Origin: CAJQGY01 sp905478015
GTDB taxonomy: Bacteria; Pseudomonadota; Gammaproteobacteria; Magnimaribacterales; D2472
DNA: 64,000 bases
Direction of reading: 5' to 3'
NCBI GenBank assembly: GCA_943788365.1
Contig: CALSPZ010000001.1
Coordinates: forward strand, 868,001 to 932,000
Both the position numbers and the translations under genes were made by a program. Below the pieces are notes generated by a model. That model was not told the DNA's origin, did no database searches, and saw only the letters and a program-made list of their open reading frames with translations. Of the stretch, positions 44,970-53,883 are shown piece after piece. Every line of letters begins with the position of its first letter. The stretch's first letter is position 1.

Positions 44970-45425
44970 TCAATTTATTCCGGAACTACCGAATCCTTTC
45001 TCTCCCCTCTCAGATTTATTAAACTCCTTCACAATATTAAACTTTACCTGCGCTACAGGCACAATTATCATCTGAGCAATTCTATCACCAGGATTGATTG
45101 TAAATAATTTATTAGAGCGATTCCATGCTGGAACCATCATTTCGCCTTGATAATCGGAATCAATCAAGCCTACTAAGTTGCCTAAAACTATTCCGTGTTT
45201 TGATCCAAGGCCAGATCTAGGTATAACAAGGGCTGCATATTTTTTATCTCCTAGGTGCATTGCAAAACCCATTGGTATCATGATTGTTTGAGATGGAGAT
45301 ATCTCAACTGGGCTATCAATACAAGCCCTAAGATCCATGCCGCCTGAGCCTTCAGTTCCGTATGATGGGAGTGATATGCTGTCTCTCATCAATGGATTTA
45401 AAATTTTTATATCTACTTCTTTCAT
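44970..45425 (-). CDS. dut: dUTP diphosphatase
   Basis: A 151-residue trimeric dUTPase with its five motifs: GGMDLRA, PRSGLGSKHG, GLIDSDYQGE, GDRIAQMI and the C-terminal RGEKGFGSSG that closes over the active site. It removes dUTP and supplies dUMP for thymidylate. Its ATG overlaps the sixA stop codon by 4 bases. In relatives dut usually neighbours coaBC; here it pairs with sixA. Confidence 0.97.
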   Translation of the reverse strand: MKEVDIKILNPLMRDSISLPSYGTEGSGGMDLRACIDSPVEISPSQTIMIPMGFAMHLGDKKYAALVIPRSGLGSKHGIVLGNLVGLIDSDYQGEMMVPAWNRSNKLFTINPGDRIAQMIIVPVAQVKFNIVKEFNKSERGEKGFGSSGIN

Positions 45426-45907
45426 TTATTGCATTGTTTAGGGTTAATTTTAAATTTTAACTTAGAATCATGAATAGATGACCATGCTTTTAAATTTATT
45501 GAAGTTAATGTGCAAGGTTCATAAATATCTATTGTTGTTTTTGTCAAAAGGCTAATGGTTTCTGAAAGCATGGGATTATGCCCAATAACTAAAATTGAAT
45601 TTATAGAATCATCTTGTAATTCAAGAAAACTCAATAATTCTTTGGAGCTACCACTATAAAGAAAATCTTTGTATATAACTTCATTAATATCATATCTAAA
45701 TCCTGTAAATATTAAATCTGATGTTTCTTTGGTTCTTTTGGATGGGCTACATAAAACTTTTTCAATTTTAATATCATTACTCAAAGCATAATTTTCAATT
45801 AGTTTTGTTTCGCTAATACCTTCAAGAGTCAAAGGCCTGTCTATATCAAATGCTGTTTCAGCAGCCCAAGATGCCGTTGCATGTCTTAAAAAAAATACCT
45901 CTTTCAT
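45422..45907 (-). CDS. sixA: phosphohistidine phosphatase SixA-like
   Basis: A 161-residue histidine phosphatase with the catalytic LRHATAS (His9 region), CSPSKRTKET carrying the second phosphate-binding Arg, and VIGHNPMLSE with the other His. SixA removes phosphate from histidine on signalling proteins; other small-molecule roles are possible. It is the first gene of a pair with dut and diverges from rpmB. Confidence 0.87.
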   Translation of the reverse strand: MKEVFFLRHATASWAAETAFDIDRPLTLEGISETKLIENYALSNDIKIEKVLCSPSKRTKETSDLIFTGFRYDINEVIYKDFLYSGSSKELLSFLELQDDSINSILVIGHNPMLSETISLLTKTTIDIYEPCTLTSINLKAWSSIHDSKLKFKINPKQCNK

Positions 45908-45926
45908 AATTAATATCTATATAGTA

Positions 45927-45955
45927 TTGATAAGTTCACAACTTATCTATAAAAT
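45927..45955 (+). promoter_or_regulatory. rpmB promoter
   Basis: TTGATA (45927-45932), a 17-base spacer and TAAAAT (45950-45955) form a strong sigma70 promoter, 9 bases before the rpmB ATG. The transcript should have a leader of only one to three bases, and no Shine-Dalgarno is visible. Confidence 0.7.
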
Positions 45956-45964
45956 CGCGTTTCT

Positions 45965-46201
45965 ATGAGTAAATTATGTCAAGTAACAGGAAAGATACCT
46001 CAGTCTGGGAATAACGTTTCTCATGCTAATAATAGAACAAAGAGAAAGTTTTTTCCTAACCTACACACCCATAAGTTCTGGGTAGAATCAGAAAATAGAT
46101 TTGTTAATTTGAAGGTGTCGGCCAAAGGCATGAGAATAATTGACAAAAAAGGTATCAGCCAGGTTCTAAAAGAAATTAGAGCTAGAGGCGAAAAAGTTTA
46201 G
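45965..46201 (+). CDS. rpmB: 50S ribosomal protein L28
   Basis: A 78-residue L28: MSKLCQVTGKIPQSGNNVSHANNRTKR and VSAKGMRIIDKKGI are typical. In most Gammaproteobacteria rpmG (L33) follows directly; here a convergent ubiH-like gene follows after 8 bases, so rpmG must be elsewhere. Confidence 0.96.
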   Translation: MSKLCQVTGKIPQSGNNVSHANNRTKRKFFPNLHTHKFWVESENRFVNLKVSAKGMRIIDKKGISQVLKEIRARGEKV

Positions 46202-46209
46202 CCCTAACT

Positions 46210-47349
46210 TTAAGAACCAGAAGCCCTTTCTATAAAAAAAGCTTTTAATAGTTTAGATTTATTCACATAATTTAATCCTAGATTTCTTATTAATCGCAAA
46301 TAAGGATTATCATTTTTAAAAGCATTAACAAATAAGTCCATAGATTTAAGCATCATTAAATTTAATGATTCTCTTTCAATAGAATACTTTCTTAGATAGG
46401 TAGGTTCATTTATTTTAAAACCTTGCTCATATGCCTTTTCTATCTGACTGCAGAAGACATCTGCATCAGCAAATCCAAGATTGACACCCTGCCCCGCCAA
46501 AGGATGAATTGAGTGAGCTGAATCAGCTAATAGCACTACGGAATCTCTTATATAGTCATCAATATAATGATTAGATAGTCCAAAGCTTAGGATGTCTGAT
46601 TGAATATCCATTCGATACCCAAGCTTTCTTTCAAAATATTTAAGATTCTTATGAATAAAATCCTCTAAACCATATTTTTCTAGCAGGCTATTATCTAGAG
46701 ACCAAACCACTGTAAAAATATTATTCCCTTTTGGTGCTGGCATTAATGCAAATATTCCTTTTTCAGAAAAAACTTGATACGCATGATTGTTCTTGGCACT
46801 AGCATTTACTAAAAAAGTAGCTGCAGTTTGGTCATAAGAATGGCCAATATTTTTAAATCCATATAATTTCGCAACGTTTGATGATCTGCCATCACATGCA
46901 ATCAAAAGATCTGACTTATAATATGTGGAATTTGATAAATGAATTTCTGTCTCCTCATTTGCAGAGTCATAGTTAATAGATTTAATCTCTGTATTAAATA
47001 GAGTGTTGGAGACATTTTCTTTTCTTAATACTGCATTTAATTCATTAAACATGATAACTGAGGAGAGTTCTTTGTAACCGATATCATCAGATGAGAAGTT
47101 TATTCTGCCAGTGCCATCTGCGTCAGATGCGAAGATATTTTTAATGCTTGATGAAGAGATTTCTATTCCTTCATTCTGAAGTAGTTTAATTGACCTAGGA
47201 TTTAGTGTTATTGTTCTTATGCTGCTATTAGAATCATGAAGATCATTGCTCTTCTCAATGATTTTTGATTGAATTCCTGATTTTCTTAATCTGAGTGAAA
47301 TATAGTTCCCTATCAACCCACCCCCGGATATGATTATGGGAATATTCAT
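46210..47349 (-). CDS. ubiH: UbiH/VisC-type FAD-dependent monooxygenase
   Basis: A 379-residue flavin monooxygenase of the ubiquinone hydroxylase family. It has the N-terminal FAD loop ISGGGLIGNYIS, the second FAD motif LIACDGRSS, and GD-equivalent VLLADSAHSIHPLAGQGVNLG. It would hydroxylate the ubiquinone ring. Only one such gene is present after pepP, where E. coli has ubiH and ubiI. The gap to pepP is 3 bases. Which ring position it acts on is not decidable. Confidence 0.88.
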   Translation of the reverse strand: MNIPIIISGGGLIGNYISLRLRKSGIQSKIIEKSNDLHDSNSSIRTITLNPRSIKLLQNEGIEISSSSIKNIFASDADGTGRINFSSDDIGYKELSSVIMFNELNAVLRKENVSNTLFNTEIKSINYDSANEETEIHLSNSTYYKSDLLIACDGRSSNVAKLYGFKNIGHSYDQTAATFLVNASAKNNHAYQVFSEKGIFALMPAPKGNNIFTVVWSLDNSLLEKYGLEDFIHKNLKYFERKLGYRMDIQSDILSFGLSNHYIDDYIRDSVVLLADSAHSIHPLAGQGVNLGFADADVFCSQIEKAYEQGFKINEPTYLRKYSIERESLNLMMLKSMDLFVNAFKNDNPYLRLIRNLGLNYVNKSKLLKAFFIERASGS

Positions 47350-47352
47350 AGG

Positions 47353-48648
47353 CTAGGACATTAAAGCTTCAATTTCTTTTGGATCAGAGGGAACTTTCTC
47401 CGTTAGATTTAGATTACCGCTCTCTGTCACTAAAATATCATCTTCAATTCTAATGCCTATACCCTTCCATTTTTCATCAACGTTAGATGAGCTGCTAATA
47501 TATATTCCAGGCTCAACAGTAGTTACCATTCCAGGCTTAAATGACATAAAGTCCCCATCTTCCATATAGTCCCCGGAGTCGTGAACATCTAAACCAAGCC
47601 AGTGACCTACTTTATGCATATAAAACTCTTTATGAGCCCCTGCATTATATAATTCATCTGGATCGCCTTTCAGGATTCCTAAATTAACTAATCCACTCAC
47701 TATTACTTTTTCAGATATTTTTTGTGGCTCCATAATGTTGTTGCCTTCGATAACTGCACTAATAGCTTTTTGATTAGCTTCATAAACAACATTATAAATT
47801 TCTAGCTGCTCTTTAGTAAATTTTCCATTCACTGGAAAAGTTCTAGTTATATCTGATGCGTACATTTCGTACTCCCCGCCAGCATCAACTAATATAAGTT
47901 CGCCATCTCTCAAAGTCTGACTGTTTTCAACATAATGCAAAATACAAGCATTTTCTCCACCAGCAACTATTGGCGTATAAGCGGCAAATCTACTGCCTCT
48001 CTTTGCAAACTCATATAAATATTTTGCTTCTATTTCTTGCTCTGTGTTACCAGGCTCAATTGATTTCATGATTGCTATATGAGAATCAGCAGAAATTTCA
48101 CAAGATTTCTTAAGTAGCTCAATTTCATGATTGTCTTTGATAAGCCTCAAATTGCCAATCAATGAAGTTGAGTCAACCATATCAATAGATTTGCTATGTC
48201 TCTCAATTGAATTAGCTTTATTAGTCCAATTTATAACCTTTTTATCAAATTCTTGATCTTTTCCAAATGAATAAAATAATTTTTGTTTGCCTTGTATTAA
48301 GGCTGGTATCTCTTTGTCTAAATCTGAGTTATTAAAAGCTAGATCAAATAGATAATCACTAACAACACCTTCTGGGCCCGCTCTATAACCATCCCATATT
48401 TCCTTAATTTTGTCTTTTTCAGGCACAAAAATTATAGAATTTATTTTGTTGTTATTATTAACAAGCAGCATTACAGAAGATGCTTCACAGAAACCTGATA
48501 AATAGTAAAAGCTACTTTCCTGCCTAAAAGCATATGCAGAATCTGCATTTCTATAACGATTATCTGCACCAGGAATTATTATTGCAGAATTGTTGGGTAT
48601 TAATGATGAGAGACTTTCCCTTCTTTCTTTATATATATTTTTGTTCAT
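47353..48648 (-). CDS. pepP: Xaa-Pro aminopeptidase
   Basis: A 431-residue M24B peptidase that removes N-terminal residues before proline. An AMP_N domain (about 1-150) precedes the pita-bread domain with the metal ligands in LVDAGGEYEMYASDITRTFP, HKVGHWLGLDVHDSG, TVEPGIYI and RIEDDILVT. TAAAAT ends exactly 6 bases before its ATG. It heads the pepP-ubiH operon and diverges from the TIGR02449-zapA genes. Confidence 0.95.
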   Translation of the reverse strand: MNKNIYKERRESLSSLIPNNSAIIIPGADNRYRNADSAYAFRQESSFYYLSGFCEASSVMLLVNNNNKINSIIFVPEKDKIKEIWDGYRAGPEGVVSDYLFDLAFNNSDLDKEIPALIQGKQKLFYSFGKDQEFDKKVINWTNKANSIERHSKSIDMVDSTSLIGNLRLIKDNHEIELLKKSCEISADSHIAIMKSIEPGNTEQEIEAKYLYEFAKRGSRFAAYTPIVAGGENACILHYVENSQTLRDGELILVDAGGEYEMYASDITRTFPVNGKFTKEQLEIYNVVYEANQKAISAVIEGNNIMEPQKISEKVIVSGLVNLGILKGDPDELYNAGAHKEFYMHKVGHWLGLDVHDSGDYMEDGDFMSFKPGMVTTVEPGIYISSSSNVDEKWKGIGIRIEDDILVTESGNLNLTEKVPSDPKEIEALMS

Positions 48649-48654
48649 ATAAAC

Positions 48655-48660
48655 ATTTTA
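48655..48660 (-). promoter_or_regulatory. -10 element, predicted leaderless pepP start
   Basis: TAAAAT on the minus strand (48660-48655), then GTTTAT (6 bases), then ATG 48648. No Shine-Dalgarno is present, and no convincing -35 hexamer is seen. Confidence 0.55.
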
Positions 48661-48713
48661 CTCTTTTAAAAAACAAACTTCCCTATTTATTCTAATAGAA
48701 TTAAACTTAATTC

Positions 48714-48908
48714 ATGGAAAACGACAACAATTCATTATCCTTGCTAGAAAAAAGACTAGATGATCTTTTGAATAGATTCTTGGAACAACAGGGGATAATT
48801 GATTCTTATATTATTAAAGAAAGAGATTGGAAGAAATCAAAGCTGCTGAAGAATAAAGAAATAAAAGCATTACAGGATGAAATTAAAAAGGTAAAAACAG
48901 ATGGGTAA
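48714..48908 (+). CDS. TIGR02449 family small coiled-coil protein
   Basis: A 64-residue, highly charged, probably coiled-coil protein (SLLEKRLDDLLNRFLEQQG) matching TIGR02449, a small family encoded just before zapA in many Gammaproteobacteria. The association suggests a role near the division ring, but no function is known. TAAACT ends 6 bases before the ATG; the stronger TAGAAT (48696-48701) lies 12 bases before it. It overlaps zapA by 8 bases (ATGGGTAA). Confidence 0.8.
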   Translation: MENDNNSLSLLEKRLDDLLNRFLEQQGIIDSYIIKERDWKKSKLLKNKEIKALQDEIKKVKTDG

Positions 48909-49155
48909 TTTAGAAACAATCCAACTTAGAATTTTTGGGAGAGACCTAACTCTTTCATGCCCCTCAGAAGAAAAAGATCAATTGCTAAAATCAGCACAAC
49001 TTTTAAATGATGAGCTTGATAAAATTCAAGATAAACAAAATGCATTAGTCATTGCCGGACTCAGTCTTGCAAACAAGGCTCTTTCTGGAACTCAATCACA
49101 CAAAAATAGTAAAGACCTTAGCTCTCTCATAGAAAAAATTAATTCTGTTTTATAG
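48901..49155 (+). CDS. zapA: cell division protein ZapA
   Basis: An 84-residue ZapA that bundles FtsZ filaments. The N-terminal head has IQLRIFGRDLTLSCPSEEKDQLLKSAQLL and the C-terminal helix NALVIAGLSLANKAL. It is somewhat shorter than E. coli ZapA (109 residues), losing part of the C-terminal coiled coil. Its neighbours TIGR02449 and 6S RNA match the conserved order. Confidence 0.9.
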   Translation: MGNLETIQLRIFGRDLTLSCPSEEKDQLLKSAQLLNDELDKIQDKQNALVIAGLSLANKALSGTQSHKNSKDLSSLIEKINSVL

Positions 49156-49186
49156 ACTTTCCCTTCAACTACGAAGGTAACTATTT

Positions 49187-49192
49187 TATAAT
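49187..49192 (+). promoter_or_regulatory. -10 element of the 6S RNA promoter
   Basis: A consensus TATAAT lies 7-8 bases before the likely 5' end of 6S RNA. A partial -35, TTCAAC (49164-49169), precedes it by a 17-base spacer. Confidence 0.65.
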
Positions 49193-49198
49193 CCATAT

Positions 49199-49365
49199 AC
49201 ATTCTGGTTCACATGCTAATGTGTCAATAAATTTGAACCGATACTTATAAATAGGTGATATTCCTCTTCTATTGTTGTGCAGTACCTATTAGGGAAGCCT
49301 GATTTAGAAAGATATTCACCACCTGACCTTTCGGTTCAGGTATGACGCATGGCGGTGATCTGGTT
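49199..49365 (+). ncRNA. ssrS: 6S RNA (SsrS)
   Basis: The 228-base space between zapA and fau holds a 6S RNA. The central block GGGAAGCCTGATTTAGA resembles the conserved GAGAAGCC region. The 3' half has ATTCACC followed by the hairpin ACCTGACC-TTTC-GGTTCAGGT (49321-49341), and GCATGGCGGTGATC pairs with the 5' GGTTCACATGC to close the molecule. 6S mimics an open promoter and binds sigma70 RNA polymerase. Its position between zapA and fau (ygfA) matches E. coli. Ends are estimated. Confidence 0.87.
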
Positions 49366-49382
49366 TGTTAACTCTGCAAACC
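49362..49382 (+). other. hairpin abutting the fau start codon
   Basis: GGTTTG (49362-49367) and CAAACC (49377-49382) form a 6-bp stem with a 9-base loop ending 1 base before the fau ATG. No Shine-Dalgarno is evident. It may be the 6S 3' processing boundary or limit fau translation. Confidence 0.5.
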
Positions 49383-49383
49383 T

Positions 49384-49950
49384 ATGCCTAAAAATAAGTT
49401 AAGAAAAAAACTTTTTCAAAAGAATCAATCTATGTCTTCTGAATACAAAAAACTGGCAAGTGCAGAAGTGCAAAAAACATTCTTAGATATCAACAGCCTT
49501 AATAAAGCAAAAAATATACTTCTTTATAAAGATATAAAAGGGGAAATGCCTACAGATAAAATTATGCTGGAGTCGCAGAGAATGGGTATTGGTGTTTATT
49601 TTCCTGTAGTTGCTGATAACTATAAATTATCTTTAATCAAATATTTAAAAGGCGATCGTTTTAAAAAAAATAAATATGGTATTGATGAGCCTGAGGGAAG
49701 TGAGCAGATTAATCCAGAGAACTTATCTATAGCAATAGTTCCTTTTGTTGGTGTAGATAATAATGGGTATAGACTTGGCAATGGAGGTGGATATTATGAT
49801 CGATTATTTGGGTCACTTCCCGAGAGGTCAGATCTTGTAATTGCTGGTCTAGGATTTGATTATCAGATAATTTCAGATAATTTTAAAGAAGATCATGACT
49901 TGAAATATGATCTTGTGATAACAGAAAAACAGAAATATTTTTTTAAATAA
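49384..49950 (+). CDS. fau: 5-formyltetrahydrofolate cyclo-ligase
   Basis: A 188-residue enzyme converting 5-formyl-THF to 5,10-methenyl-THF with ATP. The N-terminal basic region precedes the conserved YKDIKGEMPT, and the C-terminal VPFVGVDNNGYRLGNGGGYYDRLF holds the ATP-binding loop. It is transcribed downstream of 6S RNA, as ygfA is in E. coli, where the two are linked to persistence and biofilm. The mRNA probably starts at the 6S promoter. Confidence 0.94.
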   Translation: MPKNKLRKKLFQKNQSMSSEYKKLASAEVQKTFLDINSLNKAKNILLYKDIKGEMPTDKIMLESQRMGIGVYFPVVADNYKLSLIKYLKGDRFKKNKYGIDEPEGSEQINPENLSIAIVPFVGVDNNGYRLGNGGGYYDRLFGSLPERSDLVIAGLGFDYQIISDNFKEDHDLKYDLVITEKQKYFFK

Positions 49951-50019
49951 TGTAAAATATACTTTACATTATGAATGGCTATTATTAAACTTGGCAGCCA
50001 TATTTTTTTAAGGTTAGTA

Positions 50020-52293
50020 TTGAAAAAACAGTTTTTTATATTTATTGCTCTATTTTCATTTGAAATTTACTCAATTGAACTTGATGGTGTGATTTCAGAA
50101 TCTGAGTGGGCTGATGCGCAAAGATTTGATTCCTTTAATACAGTTTATCCATTTTCTTTAAAACCATCTCCAAAAGATACAGAGGCTTATATTATTTCTA
50201 ATGAGGAAGGTATATATATTGGTTTTAAAAACTATCAATCTTCAGAGCTTATGAATAGCATTAAGTCATCAAGAGATGTGATGAATGATTCTGATGCAAA
50301 TGTTGTGGTTATAGATTTTGCTAACAATGGTATTGAAGCTTTTGAATTTGTTATTAATTCTTCAGGAACCTTTATTGATGGCACTTTTACAAATGGAAAT
50401 GATCTAAGTAGGGATTGGGATGGTAATTGGCAAGGATTAGTCAGCAAGGCAGATAATTATTGGAGCTCAGAGATATTTATTCCATGGACCGTGGCTACTC
50501 TTCCATCCAATAAATCAGATTTTAGAAAAATAAGAATGATGTTTGGTAGATATATTTATGAAGATAATGTCTGGGTTAGTTCGATTAAAAGCTCGTATAG
50601 CAGGAATAAGTTTCTTTCAAAACTATCTCCGGTTGAAATAAAAAATTATTCTTCGTCTAAACTTTCATTTTTTCCATATATTTCTAGTCAGACTGATTCT
50701 GTCCCGGGTACAAGTCTCAGCAGAGCGGGAGCTGATATCTTTTGGAATACTGGTGATGGCAGGCAAATAAATGCAACATTTAACCCAGACTTTGGTCAGG
50801 CAGAAAGTGATGATTTGGTAGTAAATTTTTCTGCGCAAGAAACTTTTTTTAATGAAAAAAGAGCTTTCTTTACTGAAAATCACTCACTTTTTACTCTTAA
50901 AGATAGAGATAAATTTACCATTATTAATACTAGAAGGATTGGTTCCAAGCCTGACTATGAATGCGCTCAGTCAGTCGATGAGGATCTGTGCAATTCATCA
51001 AAGAAAACATATTCTGATCTGGACTACGCGTTTAGAATAACTGAAAAAAAAGAGGACCTTGAAATAGGTCTTTTTGTAGCAAGAGAATCAGATGAGTCTT
51101 TTTCTAAGGGGAGGGAATTCTTAGCATTTAGATCTAGAGCACAGATAGGGGGAGCAACTCTTGGACATGTTATTACAAATGTAAAAAGCGAAGTTACAGG
51201 CTTGAGTTCAACTGTAAATGCTGTAGATTTTGATAAGATATATACAAGTAAAATTAGGCTATCCTCTACCTTGCTTTCATCGAGAGTTGCAGATGTTGAT
51301 GGGTATGGATTCAAGGCGTCAATGCGTTATAGGCCTAATAAAAATGAGAGTACCAATACAACACTAAGATATTTTGATAAGAGTCTAGATCTTAATAATT
51401 TTGGCTACCTTAAAGACGCTGATTATTTCCAATTGAGCTCGAGATCATCAAAGCAGAACACAAGCTATGATGATAAATCAAAAATTAATATGTCTGAGCT
51501 ATCTGTATGGTGGTCCTTGAGTGGTGATACAAGCGGAAATACAAATCCTTTCTTTATCAATCCTCAATTTGAGTACTTCTATAAAGATGGATCTAAATTT
51601 AATGCATTTATTACACTCAAATCTTCAGGAAAAAATACCACCATTACTAGAAAGAATGATCTCTATCCTTTTGCAAAAATAAAATCATCTAAAAGCATTA
51701 CTGCAGACTACGAGGGGGTTATATCTCGAGATTTAGAATATGATTGGAGAGTCAGTTTTGATAAATCACCAAAATACAACACTTGGAATTCAAGAGGTTA
51801 CAAAAAAAGTTTTTTTAAATTTGGAACAAAATATTCAATAAATGAAAATTTAACGATGAGCGTTAATTTAATTGCTAAAAAAGAAAATGAGTGGTTGAGG
51901 TGGCTTCAAGAGAATGAATTCTCTTCAAGCAATCTAAGTAGAAGAGAGATATCGTTTAACTTGAATTGGTTTAAAGGGCTAAAGCATGAGCTAAGACTAA
52001 AATCACAATTTATTGCACTTAAATCAGAGTCGCCACACAGCTTAATTCTGAGTCAACAGGGCTATTTAACTGATAGCAATAATACCGTTCTTCCTTTTAG
52101 TATTGGGCAAGCAGCTTTTCAGTTAAGATATAAATATGAGTTTGCGCCGCTTTCAAATATTTATGTTGTGTATTCTAGGGGTGGCAATGTTGATCTAGAG
52201 GATCAGGATGAAGCATACTCAAATTTATTTCAAGATGCATGGAATGATCCATCGAATGAAATTATCTCAGTAAAGGTTAGGCTAAAATATTAA
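50020..52293 (+). CDS. DUF5916 outer-membrane protein with CBM9-like N-terminal domain
   Basis: A 757-residue exported protein. The frame opens at ATG 49975, but TTG 50020 gives a proper signal peptide (KKQFFIFIALFSFEIYS) with AAGG 7-9 bases upstream, so I prefer it. Residues about 22-190 resemble the family 9 carbohydrate-binding-like domain (LDGVISESEWADA). The rest matches DUF5916: FNPDFGQAESDDLVVN and FFNEKRAFFTEN, then a beta-rich part probably forming a barrel. Ligand and function are unknown; such proteins often sit near uptake systems or peptidases. Confidence 0.78.
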   Translation: MKKQFFIFIALFSFEIYSIELDGVISESEWADAQRFDSFNTVYPFSLKPSPKDTEAYIISNEEGIYIGFKNYQSSELMNSIKSSRDVMNDSDANVVVIDFANNGIEAFEFVINSSGTFIDGTFTNGNDLSRDWDGNWQGLVSKADNYWSSEIFIPWTVATLPSNKSDFRKIRMMFGRYIYEDNVWVSSIKSSYSRNKFLSKLSPVEIKNYSSSKLSFFPYISSQTDSVPGTSLSRAGADIFWNTGDGRQINATFNPDFGQAESDDLVVNFSAQETFFNEKRAFFTENHSLFTLKDRDKFTIINTRRIGSKPDYECAQSVDEDLCNSSKKTYSDLDYAFRITEKKEDLEIGLFVARESDESFSKGREFLAFRSRAQIGGATLGHVITNVKSEVTGLSSTVNAVDFDKIYTSKIRLSSTLLSSRVADVDGYGFKASMRYRPNKNESTNTTLRYFDKSLDLNNFGYLKDADYFQLSSRSSKQNTSYDDKSKINMSELSVWWSLSGDTSGNTNPFFINPQFEYFYKDGSKFNAFITLKSSGKNTTITRKNDLYPFAKIKSSKSITADYEGVISRDLEYDWRVSFDKSPKYNTWNSRGYKKSFFKFGTKYSINENLTMSVNLIAKKENEWLRWLQENEFSSSNLSRREISFNLNWFKGLKHELRLKSQFIALKSESPHSLILSQQGYLTDSNNTVLPFSIGQAAFQLRYKYEFAPLSNIYVVYSRGGNVDLEDQDEAYSNLFQDAWNDPSNEIISVKVRLKY

Positions 52294-52294
52294 A

Positions 52295-53845
52295 TTACTT
52301 TAAGTAACTTTTGTAAGCTTTGTTGTTTGTTTCCTCTGCAAATAATACCTCAGTATTTACTAGCTGCCTTGTTAACTTATTGGGGTCTTGTTCACCATCC
52401 TCTATGCCTAACAAAATTTTTCCAAAAGCAGATCCAAGATTCCTGTAATGAAATAGGGAAATATTCCATTGATCACCAAATTTTTCTAAAAAGTTTAAAA
52501 GTGCTCTTGGTCTCTCTGGGAACTCAGTTCTAAATATCCTTTCTTTAACATTTTTAGAAAGCGTATGATTTATTCTTCCTCCGACCATATGTCTTAAATG
52601 ATCATTGGATATTTCATTTGATGTTAAATCATCAAATTTATATTTCTTCTTTTTAAGGTTCTCCTTTAATCTATTGAATGATGTCTCTGAATTAGTTCTT
52701 ATGCCAACAAGAACATATGCTGTTGATGAGCTTGATTTTCTATAATTAAACTCAGAAATCTGAAAGTTGCCAAACATTTTTGCCAGCCTCAAAAAACTTC
52801 CAGGACGCTCTGGAACTTTAATGCTCATTATTTTTTCTTTATTTTCTCCAAGCTCAGACCTTTCAACAATAAAGCTTAATCTTTGAAAATTAACATTTGC
52901 GCCGCTGCTTATTGCAAGTAATTTTTTTCCATTTACTTTTTTTGAATATTTTTTTAGCCCAGCTAATGCAAGCGCTCCTGCGGGCTCAGATAAAATTCTT
53001 GTATCCTCAAAAATATCTTTTACAGAAGCACAGACCTCATCAATTGAAACCGTAATAACTTCATCTACACATTCTTTGATAATATCAAAATTATTTTTTC
53101 CAACTTGCTCAACCGCAACACCATCAGCAAATAAGCCCACCTCTTTAAGTCGAACTCTTTTATTTGCTTTTAATGCTTCATATAGGCATGCTGAGTCCTC
53201 AACCTCCACGCCGATTACTTTTACTTTTTTGTCATTCTGAGCAGTCCATGCAGACACCCCAGCTAAAAGACCTCCCCCGCCAACAGGCACAAAAATAACA
53301 TCATAATTTTCTTCTGATTCTAAAATTTCTTTGCCAACGGTGCCTTGACCAGCTATTGTATATTTGTCATCAAAAGGATGGACAAATGCATACCCCTCCT
53401 TCTTACCAATCTCTTTAGCTTCTTTCACAGCAGCATCATAATTATCTCCATGAAGAAGTATCTTTGCTCCATGTCTTTTTACTGCTTTAACTTTTATCTC
53501 AGGTGTAGTTATGGGCATAACTATTAGACATGAAATTTTAAGAGCCTTACATGAAATAGCAACTCCTTGCGCATGATTGCCAGCAGAGGCTGCAATAACA
53601 CCGGATCCTTTTTGTTTTGAGTTGAGGTTAATGATTTTATTATATGCACCTCTGTTCTTGAAAGAAAAGACGGGTTGAAGGTCCTCTCTTTTTAAATAAA
53701 TTTTATTTTTTTCCTTTTGAGATATGTTTGGAGCGAAGGTAATTGGAGTTTTTAAAGCCACATCATAAACGGTTGCATCTTCAATTAACTTCAAATATTT
53801 TGCTGAATGCTTAAAAGATCCTGTTTTTTTTATTTTTATGCGCAA
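52295..53845 (-). CDS. ilvA: threonine ammonia-lyase, biosynthetic
   Basis: A 516-residue PLP enzyme making 2-oxobutanoate for isoleucine. The catalytic domain has the PLP lysine in FSFKNRGAYNK, SAGNHAQGVA, and PVGGGGLLAGVS. The C-terminal third carries two ACT-like regulatory domains (KVPERPGSFLRLAKMF and TEFPERPRALLNFLEKF), the form inhibited by isoleucine. The start is TTG at 53845, as no ATG fits the N-terminus. It diverges from rpiA by 38 bases. Confidence 0.95.
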   Translation of the reverse strand: MRIKIKKTGSFKHSAKYLKLIEDATVYDVALKTPITFAPNISQKEKNKIYLKREDLQPVFSFKNRGAYNKIINLNSKQKGSGVIAASAGNHAQGVAISCKALKISCLIVMPITTPEIKVKAVKRHGAKILLHGDNYDAAVKEAKEIGKKEGYAFVHPFDDKYTIAGQGTVGKEILESEENYDVIFVPVGGGGLLAGVSAWTAQNDKKVKVIGVEVEDSACLYEALKANKRVRLKEVGLFADGVAVEQVGKNNFDIIKECVDEVITVSIDEVCASVKDIFEDTRILSEPAGALALAGLKKYSKKVNGKKLLAISSGANVNFQRLSFIVERSELGENKEKIMSIKVPERPGSFLRLAKMFGNFQISEFNYRKSSSSTAYVLVGIRTNSETSFNRLKENLKKKKYKFDDLTSNEISNDHLRHMVGGRINHTLSKNVKERIFRTEFPERPRALLNFLEKFGDQWNISLFHYRNLGSAFGKILLGIEDGEQDPNKLTRQLVNTEVLFAEETNNKAYKSYLK

Positions 53846-53871
53846 GGTTACTCTTTAAATATAATTTCTAG

Positions 53872-53877
53872 TATTAT
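53872..53877 (+). promoter_or_regulatory. -10 element, predicted leaderless rpiA start
   Basis: TATTAT (53872-53877), then AACTGC (6 bases), then the rpiA ATG at 53884. No Shine-Dalgarno is present and no clear -35 is visible. Confidence 0.5.
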
Positions 53878-53883
53878 AACTGC

